Of a stretch of DNA of 64,000 nucleotides, positions 41,959 through 51,362 are shown one piece after another. Source of the DNA: Leifsonia xyli (GTDB lineage: Bacteria > Actinomycetota > Actinomycetes > Actinomycetales > Microbacteriaceae). The number at the start of each line of letters is the position of its first letter. The first letter of the stretch is position 1. The position numbers and the translations under genes are program-made. The notes beneath the pieces are model-generated. The model saw only the letters and a list, made by a program, of their open reading frames with translations, ran no database searches and had not been told where the DNA came from. The stretch is taken from contig CP014761.1 of the NCBI GenBank assembly GCA_001647635.1, forward strand, positions 2,356,001 to 2,420,000, in the 5' to 3' direction.

Positions 41959-44526
41959 TCAGCGCACGAGCGTCCGCGCCAGCGCGACGTACTCGCGCGC
42001 GTTCGCGTCCGGGAGGTACGCCTTGCCGATGGCGTTTCCGATCGCCGGAAGCGCCAGGGGGTCCGGATAGGCCATGTAGATGGTCTCGTAGGTCGGGTTG
42101 AACTTGCTCTTGAACGAGAACAGCGAGGCGAAGCCGTAGGCCGGCTCCAGCGTCCGTGCGAGGAACGCCAGCAGGTGGTCCATGGCGGTCCGCTCCTCCG
42201 GGTCGTCGCCGTCGGACACCGGCTTGGTCGCGAGCGGCGCACCCGACAGGCTCAGCACCTCCACGCCGTCCTCGCGCATCCGCTGAGCGGCGGAGGCGAT
42301 GACGAACTCCATGATCCCCGGCATGGAGCCGTCGGCCCGCCGCATGAAGTCGATGGTCCAGCCGACGACGCGCCCGTCGCGCCAGCTCGGCAGCCAGCTG
42401 GTGACCGCCTGGAGGCCGCCGTCGGGGTCGAACGCGAGGTAGAGCCGGACGTCCGGATCCTTCAGCTCGGCGATCCCGCCCAGCGTGAAGCCCATCTCGG
42501 GCAGCTCCTTCTCGGACACCCACTGCTCGCTGACGGCCGTGATCTGGGTCTGGATGAGCGGCGACAGGTCGTCCCAGCTGGTCCAGAGCGTCGAGATCCG
42601 CGCCTTGACACCGCGGTTGTGCGCCTGCCGGACCTTCTGCCACGGCTTCCCGACCAGGTCGAAGGTCTGCGGATGCATCAACGTCTCCTCACCGACCGAC
42701 ATCGACGGCCAGCCGAGGGCGTCGAACACCGGGAGGTACTGCTCGTGGATGCTGTAGAACACAGGAGTCCAGCTGTTCACGTCGCAGAACTGGACGAACT
42801 CGGCGATGGTCCGCTCGGCGCGGTCCGGTCGGCACACCGGGTCGGAGAGCGTGATCGCGATGCCGCCGATCACGCGGTACGCGATGGCGGACTCCCCGTC
42901 CGCGCTGAACCAGTAGACGTTGCCGGGCCAGGTGCCCATGAAGCCGAGCGTCCCGCCGCCGCCTTCGCGCAGCAGCGAGCGGAAGTGCTCCTCGTCGGCG
43001 AGGGTGCGCCCGGTGAACGACGAGCGGTAGAGCTGCAGGGTCGCGAAGACGAACACGGTCCAGAACACCGGCCCGACCCACTGGTAGATCAGGATGACGA
43101 TGGGCACGGTCGGGATGATCGGCGTGCCGAGCGCCGACAGGAAGCCGGCGGGGACGAAGCGGCGGAGCGTGGACGCGAAGACGTCGGCGACGGTCGCATC
43201 CGGGACGAACTCCGTCAGCGACCACAGCCCGGCCACCAGGTAGACGAGGGCGAGGAGTGCGAACGAGCACACCACGACGATCGTGAACCGGGCGACCGCC
43301 TCCCGTGGCGACCGCAGCTGGAACTGCCGTCGCGTCGCGATCAGCAGCGCGATGCAGGCGATGGGCACCAGCAGCGCGGCCAGCAGCCAGAGCAGGAGCT
43401 CGACCGCCGGCCCGAGAGCCTGGATGCTGTCCACCTGCAGCTGGATGTCGCCGCCCAGCACGGTGAACGGCAGCAGGATCATCGCCGCGTTCACGATGAT
43501 CGCGAGCAGCAGCGCGAACCGGCGGCCGCGACGCAGGCCGATCGCCGCGAGAAGGAGCAGGACGAGCGGAAGGACCGACAGCAGCAGCGGACCGGGCCCC
43601 TGCACCGAGACCATCAGCAGCTCGCTGCGGCAGTTGCTCGAGTACGACGCGTCGCAGCGGCTGAGCACGTCGGCGACATCCACCGACGGCTGCTCGAACA
43701 GGGACGCGACGAACGAGAGGGGCCCGAAGCCTCCCGGAGGCAGCAGCGCGAGCAGCGGGCCGAACGCGGTGATCGCGATGATCGCGGCGACCAGATTGCG
43801 CGTCTCGCCGTGCGAGCTGCGGTGGAGGCGGCGAAGCGGTCCGCGCCGCAGGAGCACGCCGAGCAGCAGGCCGAGGAGGGCGGCGATCAGGCGGTAGACG
43901 TTGTTCTGATCGCCGTTGTACAGCACGAACACGAGCACGACCGCGAACGTGAGCAGGCGGATCCGCCGGCGCCACAGCGAGCTGGCGAAGGCGCTCGCCG
44001 TGATGAGGGTCCCGACGATGCCGACAGTGGGATCGAGGGTGAAGTCGAACTCGGTGACCGTCGCCCAGAGTTCGCCCGCGCTCGCCGCGCCCCACTGCAG
44101 CAGCACCCCGCCGAGCACGGCGAGCACGCCGGTGACGAAGAACGCGAGGATCGCCCGGGGTGTGCCGAGCAGCCGCTCCGCCGCCGCCATGACCGTGAGC
44201 GCCAGGACGATCGTGATGAGGAGCTGGATGGGGTCCTCCGGCACGAACAGCGCCGTCACGGGGGTCCACCAGAAGCCGGCGCGGACCGTCGTGGTCACGC
44301 CGGCCGCCCAGACCAGCGAGTCGCCACCGGTTGTCGCCGCGCTCCACAGCGTCCCCGTGACGATCGAGGTGATCAGCACGACGACGGCGAGCGCGATGCT
44401 CGCCGGGGCGATCCGCGCGTACCGCAGCACCGCGCGGCCGAAGCCGTCGCCGCGGTCGCCCTTCTGCGCGGGCGGCGTCGACGAGGACGACGCGGCCGCC
44501 GCGTTGGCGGTGTCTGCGGTGCTCAT
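41959..44526 (-). CDS. MprF-like lipid aminoacyltransferase (DUF2156), membrane-bound
   Basis: The start at 44526 follows GGAGG by five bases and gives 855 residues. The first ~520 residues contain about twelve helices; the first block (WTPVTALFVPEDPIQLLITI, ERLLGTPRAILAFFVTGVLA) resembles a rhomboid scaffold without an obvious catalytic Ser-His pair. The soluble C-terminus is the DUF2156/aminoacyl-phosphatidylglycerol synthase domain, with WFSADGESAIAYRVIGGIAI, MPGIMEFVIASAAQRMR and the terminal FASLFSFKSKFNPTYETIYM. It would transfer Lys or Ala from tRNA to a phospholipid, reducing surface charge. It lies 11 bases after a membrane hydrolase gene, forming an operon. Confidence 0.85.
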   Translation of the reverse strand: MSTADTANAAAASSSSTPPAQKGDRGDGFGRAVLRYARIAPASIALAVVVLITSIVTGTLWSAATTGGDSLVWAAGVTTTVRAGFWWTPVTALFVPEDPIQLLITIVLALTVMAAAERLLGTPRAILAFFVTGVLAVLGGVLLQWGAASAGELWATVTEFDFTLDPTVGIVGTLITASAFASSLWRRRIRLLTFAVVLVFVLYNGDQNNVYRLIAALLGLLLGVLLRRGPLRRLHRSSHGETRNLVAAIIAITAFGPLLALLPPGGFGPLSFVASLFEQPSVDVADVLSRCDASYSSNCRSELLMVSVQGPGPLLLSVLPLVLLLLAAIGLRRGRRFALLLAIIVNAAMILLPFTVLGGDIQLQVDSIQALGPAVELLLWLLAALLVPIACIALLIATRRQFQLRSPREAVARFTIVVVCSFALLALVYLVAGLWSLTEFVPDATVADVFASTLRRFVPAGFLSALGTPIIPTVPIVILIYQWVGPVFWTVFVFATLQLYRSSFTGRTLADEEHFRSLLREGGGGTLGFMGTWPGNVYWFSADGESAIAYRVIGGIAITLSDPVCRPDRAERTIAEFVQFCDVNSWTPVFYSIHEQYLPVFDALGWPSMSVGEETLMHPQTFDLVGKPWQKVRQAHNRGVKARISTLWTSWDDLSPLIQTQITAVSEQWVSEKELPEMGFTLGGIAELKDPDVRLYLAFDPDGGLQAVTSWLPSWRDGRVVGWTIDFMRRADGSMPGIMEFVIASAAQRMREDGVEVLSLSGAPLATKPVSDGDDPEERTAMDHLLAFLARTLEPAYGFASLFSFKSKFNPTYETIYMAYPDPLALPAIGNAIGKAYLPDANAREYVALARTLVR

Positions 44527-44537
44527 GCGGGCCTCCG

Positions 44538-45815
44538 TCACGGTGGGCTCAGTCCCAGCACAGGGTAGAGGATGGAGAAGTCCTTGGTGAGTCCGCCCTC
44601 CAGCGCGTCGACCACATGACCCGCGCCCGGGACGACGTCGTAGGTGGTCTGCATCCCCGCCGCCCGGGCGGCCTGCGACATCCGCTGCACGCCCGGGAGG
44701 AACGTCGGGTCGTCACCGCCGACCGTGAACACCGCCGTGATCGTGGAGTACGCGCCGGGGTGCGCCGCGAGGATCGATGTCGGCTTCGCGGCGTTGAACG
44801 CGGCCGCGCTGCCGCCGAACACCTGGTCGATCGTCTGCTGCTGGATCTCCACCCCCGGGTACTCGTCGCCGGACACGACCAGCAGGTTGCCGAACCGGTC
44901 GGGGTACTGCGCCGCGTACTTGAAGGCGCAGGCGCCGCCGTTGGAGTAGCCGCCGATGGTCCAGTATTTCGGGTCCCGCAGCACACCGAGGTGGCTGCGG
45001 ATCCAGGCAGGCACCTCGTCGACGATGTACGTCTCGGCGGTGCCGAAGGTGGTCGAGTCTGCGCAGGCGGGGTCGCCCTGAGTGCCGATCTGATCCGCGA
45101 CGACGGCGATCGGCGCCAGGCCCTCGTGCTGCGCCGCGTACGTGTCGAGCACGCCCCCGATGTAGCTGGGGTCCGGGTTGCCGGGGTAGCCCATCATGAA
45201 GAGCACGACGGGGAGCAGCGGCGGGTCCTTCACCAGGGCGGCCGGCGGCAGGTAGATGCCCGCGGGTCGGGCCGCGAAGCCCGCGGACGGGATCACCTCG
45301 CTGCCCTGCTCTCCCTTCGCGGGCATGTCGGCCGGCGGCGTCCACGTCTCGTACAGCGGCCGCGTCGGGTCGGCGGTGCTCGTGTTGGGGACGACGTGGA
45401 TGCGCCCGGCGTCGGTGATGCCGAACAGCGAACCCAGCGTCGGGTCGAGTCCGTAGTAGGCGTTGATCCCGAGCCCTCCCGTGACGGCGAACAGCACGAT
45501 GCCGACGGACGCGATCAGCTTCCTCCACCACCGCGATCGCCACAGGTTGACCACGGCGAGTCCGATCGCGGCGAACGTCCCCATCGCCCAGAACGCGACC
45601 TCGGGAGGGAGCGGGCTGCCGAACGCATCCATGCCGTTCAGCAGGGCGTAGAGACCGACGGCGACGACGGCGCCGCCCAGGATGCCGAGCAGTACGGTCA
45701 GCACCCACCGGACCGTGACCGGGCGGATGAGCAGGTAGAGGGCGAAGGCCGCGCTGAGGGCGAGGCAGACCGGGAGCACAGGCCCGTCGACGATGCGGAT
45801 ACCGAGCGCATCCAC
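44538..45815 (-). CDS. Membrane-anchored alpha/beta hydrolase (esterase D-like)
   Basis: A 425-residue protein with about four N-terminal helices (residues ~10-120) and a C-terminal hydrolase domain that should face outward. The nucleophile elbow is GGYSNGGACAFKYA, the oxyanion region is LLPVVLFMMGYPGNPDPSYI, and the catalytic His lies in GAGHVVDALEGG. It directly precedes the MprF-like gene. In several bacteria such pairs comprise an aminoacyl-lipid synthase and an exported esterase that acts on aminoacylated lipids, so that role is a reasonable inference. Confidence 0.82.
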   Translation of the reverse strand: MDALGIRIVDGPVLPVCLALSAAFALYLLIRPVTVRWVLTVLLGILGGAVVAVGLYALLNGMDAFGSPLPPEVAFWAMGTFAAIGLAVVNLWRSRWWRKLIASVGIVLFAVTGGLGINAYYGLDPTLGSLFGITDAGRIHVVPNTSTADPTRPLYETWTPPADMPAKGEQGSEVIPSAGFAARPAGIYLPPAALVKDPPLLPVVLFMMGYPGNPDPSYIGGVLDTYAAQHEGLAPIAVVADQIGTQGDPACADSTTFGTAETYIVDEVPAWIRSHLGVLRDPKYWTIGGYSNGGACAFKYAAQYPDRFGNLLVVSGDEYPGVEIQQQTIDQVFGGSAAAFNAAKPTSILAAHPGAYSTITAVFTVGGDDPTFLPGVQRMSQAARAAGMQTTYDVVPGAGHVVDALEGGLTKDFSILYPVLGLSPP

Positions 45816-45843
45816 GTCATCGACCTCCCGCAGGCCCCGCGGC

Positions 45844-47232
45844 TCAGATCTCCTTGAGCCGCTCCGCCAGGTACCGGTCGAGACCCTCGAGCGGGATGCG
45901 CTCCTGCTGCATCGAGTCGCGGTCGCGCACGGTCACGGCGTCGTCCTCGAGCGAGTCGAAGTCGACCGTGACCGCGAGCGGCGTGCCGATCTCGTCCTGC
46001 CGGCGGTAGCGACGGCCGATCGCGCCCGAGTCGTCGAAGTCGACGTTGCGGCGCTTGCGGAGCCGGTCGGCTAGCCCGCGGGCCAGCGGCGACAGGGCCT
46101 CGTTGCGCGACAGCGGCAGCACGGCGACCTTGACCGGCGCGAGGCGCGGGTCGAGGTGCAGCACGGTGCGCTTGTCGGTGCCGCCCTTGGCGTTCGGCAC
46201 CTGCTCCTCGTCGTACGCGTCGACCAGGAACGCCATCAGCGCGCGCGTGAGACCGAACGACGGCTCGATCACGTACGGCACGTAGCGCTCGTTCTTGTTC
46301 TGGTCGAAGTAGCTCAGGTCTTTGCCCGAGTGCTCGATGTGCGTCTTCAGGTCGAAGTCGGTGCGGTTCGCGACGCCCATGAGCTCGCCCCACTCGCTGC
46401 CGACGAAGTCGAACTTGTACTCGATGTCGATGGTGCGCTTCGAGTAGTGGGCCAGCGAGTCCTTCGGGTGCTCGAACCGGCGGATGTGCTCCGGGTCGAT
46501 GCCGAGGTCGGTGAACCAGTCCCAGGCGAGGTCGATCCAGGTCTCGAACCACTGCTCGTCGGTGCCCGGCTCGACGAAGTACTCGATCTCCATCTGCTCG
46601 AACTCGCGCGTGCGGAAGATGAAGTTGCCCGGCGTGATCTCGTTGCGGAACGCCTTGCCGATCTGGCCGATGCCGAACGGCGGCTTCTTGCGCGAGGTCT
46701 GCAGCACCGAGGCGAAGTCGGTGAAGATGCCCTGAGCGGTCTCCGGGCGCATGTAGTGCAGGCCGGACTCGTCGTCGACGACGCCCAGGTAGGTCTTCAT
46801 GAGGCCGGAGAACTGGCGGATGGGCGTCCACTGGCCGACCTTGTCCGGGTGGTCCGGGTCGGGGATGTCGTCGAGGCCGTTCGCCGGCGGGTGGCCGTGC
46901 TCGGCCTCGTACGCCTCGAACAGGTGGTCGGCGCGGTAGCGCTTGTGGGTGATCAGCGATTCGGTCAGCGGGTCGCTGAAGACCTGCACGTGACCGGACG
47001 CCTGCCACACCGCGGTGGGCAGGATGATCGCCGAGTCGAGGCCGACCATGTCGCCGCGGCCGCGCACGAACGAGTTCCACCACTCGCGCTTGATGTTCTC
47101 CTTCAGCTCCACGCCGAGGGGACCGTAGTCCCACGCCGAGCGCGTTCCGCCGTAGATCTCGCCGGAGGGGAAGACGAATCCGCGGTGCTGCGCCAGCGTG
47201 ATGACGGAATCCAGTCTCGACGGTGCGGCCAT
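45844..47232 (-). CDS. glyS: Glycine-tRNA ligase
   Basis: A 462-residue class II synthetase of the single-chain (alpha2) type, charging tRNA-Gly. It starts [20 protein letters not shown], and the motif [20 protein letters not shown] marks the family. Motif 2 is [20 protein letters not shown], which is followed by QMEIEYF. Motif 3 is in [16 protein letters not shown], and the anticodon-binding domain ([12 protein letters not shown] to LAERLKEI) closes the protein. It is essential and lies alone; the candidate small RNA is divergent on the other side. Confidence 0.97.
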   Translation of the reverse strand: MAAPSRLDSVITLAQHRGFVFPSGEIYGGTRSAWDYGPLGVELKENIKREWWNSFVRGRGDMVGLDSAIILPTAVWQASGHVQVFSDPLTESLITHKRYRADHLFEAYEAEHGHPPANGLDDIPDPDHPDKVGQWTPIRQFSGLMKTYLGVVDDESGLHYMRPETAQGIFTDFASVLQTSRKKPPFGIGQIGKAFRNEITPGNFIFRTREFEQMEIEYFVEPGTDEQWFETWIDLAWDWFTDLGIDPEHIRRFEHPKDSLAHYSKRTIDIEYKFDFVGSEWGELMGVANRTDFDLKTHIEHSGKDLSYFDQNKNERYVPYVIEPSFGLTRALMAFLVDAYDEEQVPNAKGGTDKRTVLHLDPRLAPVKVAVLPLSRNEALSPLARGLADRLRKRRNVDFDDSGAIGRRYRRQDEIGTPLAVTVDFDSLEDDAVTVRDRDSMQQERIPLEGLDRYLAERLKEI

Positions 47233-47330
47233 GGTGCTCCCTGTGCGATGCGGGTAGGTGGGACCCATCCATCCTACTGAGGAAGCGGCGCGCGCCGTCG
47301 CGGGCGGCTCAGGTGCAGTATTGTGGACTG

Positions 47331-47408
47331 AGCAGGGTCCCATGCGGTCTGTGTGGCCGCCCACGGGGTCCTGCACCTCGCGAACCCCCGGCTGAGCTGG
47401 GGGTTCTT
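47331..47408 (+). ncRNA. Candidate structured small RNA beside the DUF3800 gene
   Basis: A possible -10 box, TATTGT (47319-47324), places transcription start near 47331. The first stem pairs GCAGG (47332-47336) with CCTGC (47370-47374), continues with CCC/GGG past a GT/GT internal loop, and is capped by GCGG/CCGC around a nine-base loop. A second hairpin is an intrinsic terminator. The RNA ends four bases before the stop codon of the convergent DUF3800 gene. Several RNA motif families are reported next to DUF3800 genes; membership here is inference. It is not SRP RNA, 6S RNA or a tRNA that I can recognise. Confidence 0.5.
47382..47406 (+). terminator. Intrinsic terminator of the candidate small RNA
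   Basis: GAACCCCC (47382-47389) pairs with GGGGGTTC (47399-47406) around a nine-base loop, followed by TTGCGTT. The T-rich tail favours plus-strand termination, that is of the small RNA, though it may also serve the DUF3800 gene on the other strand. Confidence 0.7.
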
Positions 47409-47411
47409 GCG

Positions 47412-48167
47412 TTATCCGAGCCAATAGACGCCGAAGTCGCTGTCATCCGGCCAGTGTCCGGCCGCCTGCATATACGCGCGGATCGCAGCTGGACTCGACG
47501 AGCATTCCGGCCCCCAGATCTCCGGATGTATTTGCGCGTGCTTGTGGTACGCACCATAAGCGAGAAGGTCAGCTGCTTGGATCAGCTGACTGTGCCGGCT
47601 GTCCTGCATGATGACGTCCTCGATGATGCGGCGATTGCTCAAATCGAGCGAGCGATGGACGTGCCGGTAGGGAGCTGCTGCCCGGATGGCCCGCTGCCAG
47701 ATCTCTTCACTTTCTTCCACCGTCGCGTTGTCCGCGAGAGTCATCCCGTCCTGGCCGTCGTAGAAGATCAGCAGTTGCGTGGCCGAAGCCTCGGCCCAAT
47801 CCTCGAGAAAGGCGATCAGTCGGGCGTAGGCGTTAGCCGGCGAGCGATCGGATGTGCCGACCGTGATCACGGTGAACGAACTGCGCTTGCTGAGGTGGCT
47901 CATCATGATCCGTCCGACGGCTGCCCGAGGAGCCGTCCCAAAGGCGGCGTTCTGATGGTCGGTCTCGCAGTATCGCCCGCGACCTTTGTAGAGCTCGCTC
48001 GCATGGAGCTCACGCGCCTTCGGCACACCGAACGCCCGGTGGATGGCTCGCCGCCCTTCGAGCCAGGCCTGGAGGCATCGAGTCCACTGAACGTCCTCGA
48101 TGATGAGCGCCGTCAGCAGTACACCGCGGCGTGAGTCGCCGGAGTCATCGACATAGCAAAGATGCAT
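47412..48167 (-). CDS. DUF3800 domain protein
   Basis: A 251-residue protein with the DUF3800 pattern. It begins with an acidic motif (LCYVDDSGD), has [11 protein letters not shown], a central acidic strand ([20 protein letters not shown]) and the C-terminal [20 protein letters not shown]. Spacing of the Asp residues resembles an RNase-H-like nuclease core, which would make it a candidate nuclease; this is inference. Its base composition is visibly less GC-rich than its neighbours and a TAA stop is used, suggesting horizontal acquisition. It lies between glyS and a GNAT gene and is convergent with a candidate small RNA. Confidence 0.8.
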   Translation of the reverse strand: MHLCYVDDSGDSRRGVLLTALIIEDVQWTRCLQAWLEGRRAIHRAFGVPKARELHASELYKGRGRYCETDHQNAAFGTAPRAAVGRIMMSHLSKRSSFTVITVGTSDRSPANAYARLIAFLEDWAEASATQLLIFYDGQDGMTLADNATVEESEEIWQRAIRAAAPYRHVHRSLDLSNRRIIEDVIMQDSRHSQLIQAADLLAYGAYHKHAQIHPEIWGPECSSSPAAIRAYMQAAGHWPDDSDFGVYWLG

Positions 48168-48189
48168 CCATCCAGTATGTCAATCGGTC

Positions 48190-48810
48190 TTACTGCGAAC
48201 GGAACTCCTGCTCCAGGATCGCGTACACCGCCGTGTCGGCCCACTCGCCCTTGAAGATCTCGGTCTCGCGCAGCAGCGCCTCCTGCCGCATCCCGAGGCG
48301 CTCGCAGAGGCGGGCGGAGGCGTCGTTGCGTGCGTCCAGCTGGGCGAAGACGCGGTGGGCGCCGAGCTCGTCGAAGCATAGCTCGAGGACGCGCTGGGCC
48401 GCCTCCGTCGCGTACCCGCGGCCGTGGACGGCGGGGTGGAACACCCATCCGATCTCGAACTTGCCCCAGTTCGCGTTCTTGAGGAACAGGCTGATGTCGC
48501 CGATGACGCGGCCCGGGCCGCCCGCCGGGTCGGCCAGCTCGACGGCGAAGACGATGCCGTCGCCGTTCTCGGCGAGGCGGTTCATCGCAATGCGCTTGCG
48601 CAGGTGCTCCGCCGACTCGTCGTGGTCGTGCACCTCCCAGTAGAGGTAGCGGACGACGTCCTTGAGCTTCTGGTAGGCGTGCACGTCCTCCAGGTCGCCC
48701 GTGTTGAGCGGGCGCAGCAGCAGCCGCTCGGTGTGCAGCGCCTCGGCGGCGTAGGGGAGGTTGGTCGCGCCGTGCGGCTCGACGGCGGTCGTGGTGGCTT
48801 CGTCGCTCAC
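48190..48810 (-). CDS. GNAT family N-acetyltransferase (RimJ/RimL-like)
   Basis: A 206-residue protein. LHTERLLLRPLNTGDLEDVH is the typical start of the RimJ/RimL-type GNAT fold. The acetyl-CoA-binding region is EIGWVFHPAVHGRGYATEAA with the R-G-x-A-T-E-A loop, followed by HRVFAQLDARNDASARLCER and LGM. It acetylates an amino group on a protein, antibiotic or small molecule; the acceptor cannot be told. It stands 20 bases downstream of hemA on the same strand and may be co-transcribed. Confidence 0.88.
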   Translation of the reverse strand: MSDEATTTAVEPHGATNLPYAAEALHTERLLLRPLNTGDLEDVHAYQKLKDVVRYLYWEVHDHDESAEHLRKRIAMNRLAENGDGIVFAVELADPAGGPGRVIGDISLFLKNANWGKFEIGWVFHPAVHGRGYATEAAQRVLELCFDELGAHRVFAQLDARNDASARLCERLGMRQEALLRETEIFKGEWADTAVYAILEQEFRSQ

Positions 48811-48830
48811 GGTCGCTCCTTCAGGTCGGG

Positions 48831-50138
48831 TCAGGATGCCGCGGACTCGTCGTCGACGGCGGTCAGGCGGGGGCGGGCGGCGGCCTCGGCGTCGACGTCC
48901 ACGCCGAACAGCGCGGCCGCGCCCTCGATGAACGACTGTGCGTCGCCCTGGCGGGCCAGCTCGCGCGCGCGCACGGACGGCGTGTGGAGCAGCACGCCGG
49001 CGAGGTGGCGGAGAGCGGCCTCCGTCTGCTCGCTGGCGTCGCCGCGGCTGCGGGCGCGCTCGATCTCGGCGTCCAGCACGTCGAACACGTGCTTGCGGAG
49101 CGCGACGAGCGCAGGGGTGACCTCCTGCTCGGCGCTCTGCGCCTTGTACTCGGCGGCGGCCGCGTCCACGATGCTGCGTGCATCGTCGGCGGCCTGCAGC
49201 TCCTTCAGCGGCGCGTGGAGGCTGATGGTCTCGAGGTCGAGCAGCTCGACGCCTGCGAGCTCGGCGACCGCGGGGTCGACGTTGCGGGGCAGGCCGAGGT
49301 CGACGATCAGGCGGCGCTCGACCGCGCCCGGGAGCGCGAGGGCCTCGCCGAGGAGGGGATTGGTCAGCACGTGGTCGGTGACCGCCGAGCAGGTGACGAC
49401 GAGGTCGCTCTCGGCCAGGGCATCGAGGAGCCCGTCGGCCGCCACCGGGAGGATGTCGTGCGAGGCCGCGAACTTCGGCGCGCGCCCGGACGGGGAGTAG
49501 ACCCGCACATCCGTCGCGCCCTTGTCGCGCAGCGCCGCCAGGCTCGCGCCGGCGTACTTGCCGGTGCCGACGAGCAGCACGCGGGTCTGCGCCCAGTCGC
49601 TGACCCGGCTCTCGGCGAGGTCGAGGGCGAGGCGGACCATCGAGCGGCCGGCGGTCATGATGCCCGTGCGGTTCTTGACGCCGCGCGAGGTGCGCGCGGC
49701 GACCTGGAACAGGCGCTCGAGCTCGCTCGTCACCGATCCCGACGTGCGCGCCGTTTCGAGCGCGCGGCGTACCTGGCCGGCGATCTCGCCCTCGCCGACG
49801 ACCACGGACTCCAGTCCGCTGGTCACGGCGAACAGGTGCTCGGCCACGGCGTGCTCGCTGTAGACGGCGCTCGCGGCGCGGAGCCGGTCGGGGTCGATCC
49901 CGGCGGCGCCGCTCACCGCATCCAGCACGGCCTCGGCCGAGACGGCGCGGGCGGCGGGGAGCGGCTCGTCGATGTCGAGGTACGCCTCGAAGCGGTTGCA
50001 GGTCGCGAGGACCACCGAGCCCGAGACGATGTCGCTGTGCTCCGAGAGTGCGGCGGTGATGGCCGGAGCGTGACGCTCGAGCCGTTCCAGGAGGTCGAAG
50101 TCAGCCGTGCGGTGACTCGACGAGAAGCACAGAAGCAC
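48831..50138 (-). CDS. hemA: Glutamyl-tRNA reductase
   Basis: A 435-residue NADPH-dependent enzyme that reduces Glu-tRNA to glutamate-1-semialdehyde, the first committed step of heme synthesis by the C5 route. The catalytic Cys lies in [14 protein letters not shown]. Other family signatures are [12 protein letters not shown], the [14 protein letters not shown] segment and the Rossmann motif [18 protein letters not shown]. The C-terminal dimerisation helices carry [20 protein letters not shown]. It is divergent from hemE; the 81-base gap must hold both promoters. Confidence 0.96.
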   Translation of the reverse strand: MLLCFSSSHRTADFDLLERLERHAPAITAALSEHSDIVSGSVVLATCNRFEAYLDIDEPLPAARAVSAEAVLDAVSGAAGIDPDRLRAASAVYSEHAVAEHLFAVTSGLESVVVGEGEIAGQVRRALETARTSGSVTSELERLFQVAARTSRGVKNRTGIMTAGRSMVRLALDLAESRVSDWAQTRVLLVGTGKYAGASLAALRDKGATDVRVYSPSGRAPKFAASHDILPVAADGLLDALAESDLVVTCSAVTDHVLTNPLLGEALALPGAVERRLIVDLGLPRNVDPAVAELAGVELLDLETISLHAPLKELQAADDARSIVDAAAAEYKAQSAEQEVTPALVALRKHVFDVLDAEIERARSRGDASEQTEAALRHLAGVLLHTPSVRARELARQGDAQSFIEGAAALFGVDVDAEAAARPRLTAVDDESAAS

Positions 50139-50219
50139 AGACGAAGCCTACGCTTGCGTTTCGGCAACCTCGAATCGGCCCCAGGCGGCTGTCAGGGACG
50201 GCCCTGGCAGAATCGTGGG

Positions 50220-51362
50220 GTGACCACCCTCGCACCCCAGCATCCCCTCGCCGCCGGCCGCACCGCGTCCAGCCCTCTCGTCCGCGCCTACCAGGGCGAG
50301 CGCACGGAGGTGACGCCGGTCTGGTTCATGCGCCAGGCGGGACGGTCGCTCCCGGAGTACCGCGAGCTGCGGGTCGGCACCCGCATGCTCGACGCCTGCC
50401 TCGACCCGGCGATGGCGAGCGAGATCACGCTGCAGCCGGTGCGACGCCACGGGGTGGATGCGGGCATCTTCTTCAGCGACATCGTCGTGCCGCTCAAGCT
50501 GGCGGGCGTCGACGTCGAGATCCAGCCGGGCAAGGGCCCGGTGTTCGCGGAGGCGGTGCGCACCTCGGCGGATGTCGACCGGCTGACCGCGATCGACCCG
50601 GCCTCGCTGGGCGACGACGTCTTCGCGCCCATCCAGGAGGCCGTGCGGCTGACCATCGCCGAGCTCGGAGACACCCCGCTGATCGGCTTCGCCGGGGCTC
50701 CCTTCACACTTGCGGCCTACCTCGTCGAGGGCGGCCCGTCCAAGGACCACATCCGCGCCCGCACGCTCATGCACGCCGACCCCGAAGCCTGGCAGCGGCT
50801 CATGGCCTGGACGGCCGACATCTCCGGAGCGTTCCTCCGTGCGCAGGTGCTGGCCGGCGCCAGCGCGGCGCAGCTGTTCGACTCGTGGGCCGGGTCCCTG
50901 TCGCTGCACGACTACGTGGCGCATGTCGCGCCGGCGTCGGCCCGGGCGCTGTCGCACGTCCGCGACGTGACGTACGAGGTCCCGGGGGCCGTCGACCCCG
51001 ACGGCGCCGAGGCTCCGGCCGACGTCCGCAACGTCCCGCTGGTCCACTTCGGCGTCGGGACGGGCGAGCTCCTGAAGGCGATGCACGAGGCGGGCGCGGA
51101 CGCGGTCGGCGTCGACTACCGCATCCCGCTTGACGAGGCCAGCCGCCGGCTCGGTCACGTGGTGCCCGTGCAGGGCAACGTCGACCCCGCGATGCTCGAC
51201 GCGCCGTGGCCGGTGCTGGAGGCGCACGTGCTCGACGTGCTCGACCGCGGACGTGAGGCGCCGGCCCACGTGCTCAACCTCGGCCATGGCGTGCCGCCGG
51301 AGACCGACCCGACGGTGCTGACCCGCGTGGTCGCGCTCGTGCACGGGTGGCGCCCGGAATGA
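50220..51362 (+). CDS. hemE: Uroporphyrinogen decarboxylase
   Basis: A 380-residue enzyme from the GTG at 50220. It converts uroporphyrinogen III to coproporphyrinogen III. Signatures are VWFMRQAGRSLPEYRELR with the substrate-binding Arg residues and DAGIFFSDIVVPLKLAGVDV with the conserved Asp. IGFAGAPFTLAAYLVEGGPS and LNLGHGVPPETDP near the C-terminus complete the pattern. It is first in the plus-strand heme cluster and its stop overlaps the hemY start (ATGA). Confidence 0.96.
   Translation: MTTLAPQHPLAAGRTASSPLVRAYQGERTEVTPVWFMRQAGRSLPEYRELRVGTRMLDACLDPAMASEITLQPVRRHGVDAGIFFSDIVVPLKLAGVDVEIQPGKGPVFAEAVRTSADVDRLTAIDPASLGDDVFAPIQEAVRLTIAELGDTPLIGFAGAPFTLAAYLVEGGPSKDHIRARTLMHADPEAWQRLMAWTADISGAFLRAQVLAGASAAQLFDSWAGSLSLHDYVAHVAPASARALSHVRDVTYEVPGAVDPDGAEAPADVRNVPLVHFGVGTGELLKAMHEAGADAVGVDYRIPLDEASRRLGHVVPVQGNVDPAMLDAPWPVLEAHVLDVLDRGREAPAHVLNLGHGVPPETDPTVLTRVVALVHGWRPE

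Noticed and set aside
47311..47378. Third copy of the dispersed palindromic element (AGGTGCAG ... CTGCACCT)
   Set aside because: Only eight bases are shared and the spacing is much longer than the 20-base loop of the two clear copies.
47281..47411. SRP RNA, 6S RNA or tRNA
   Set aside because: The SRP apical motif, the 6S open bubble and a cloverleaf were all absent on both strands.
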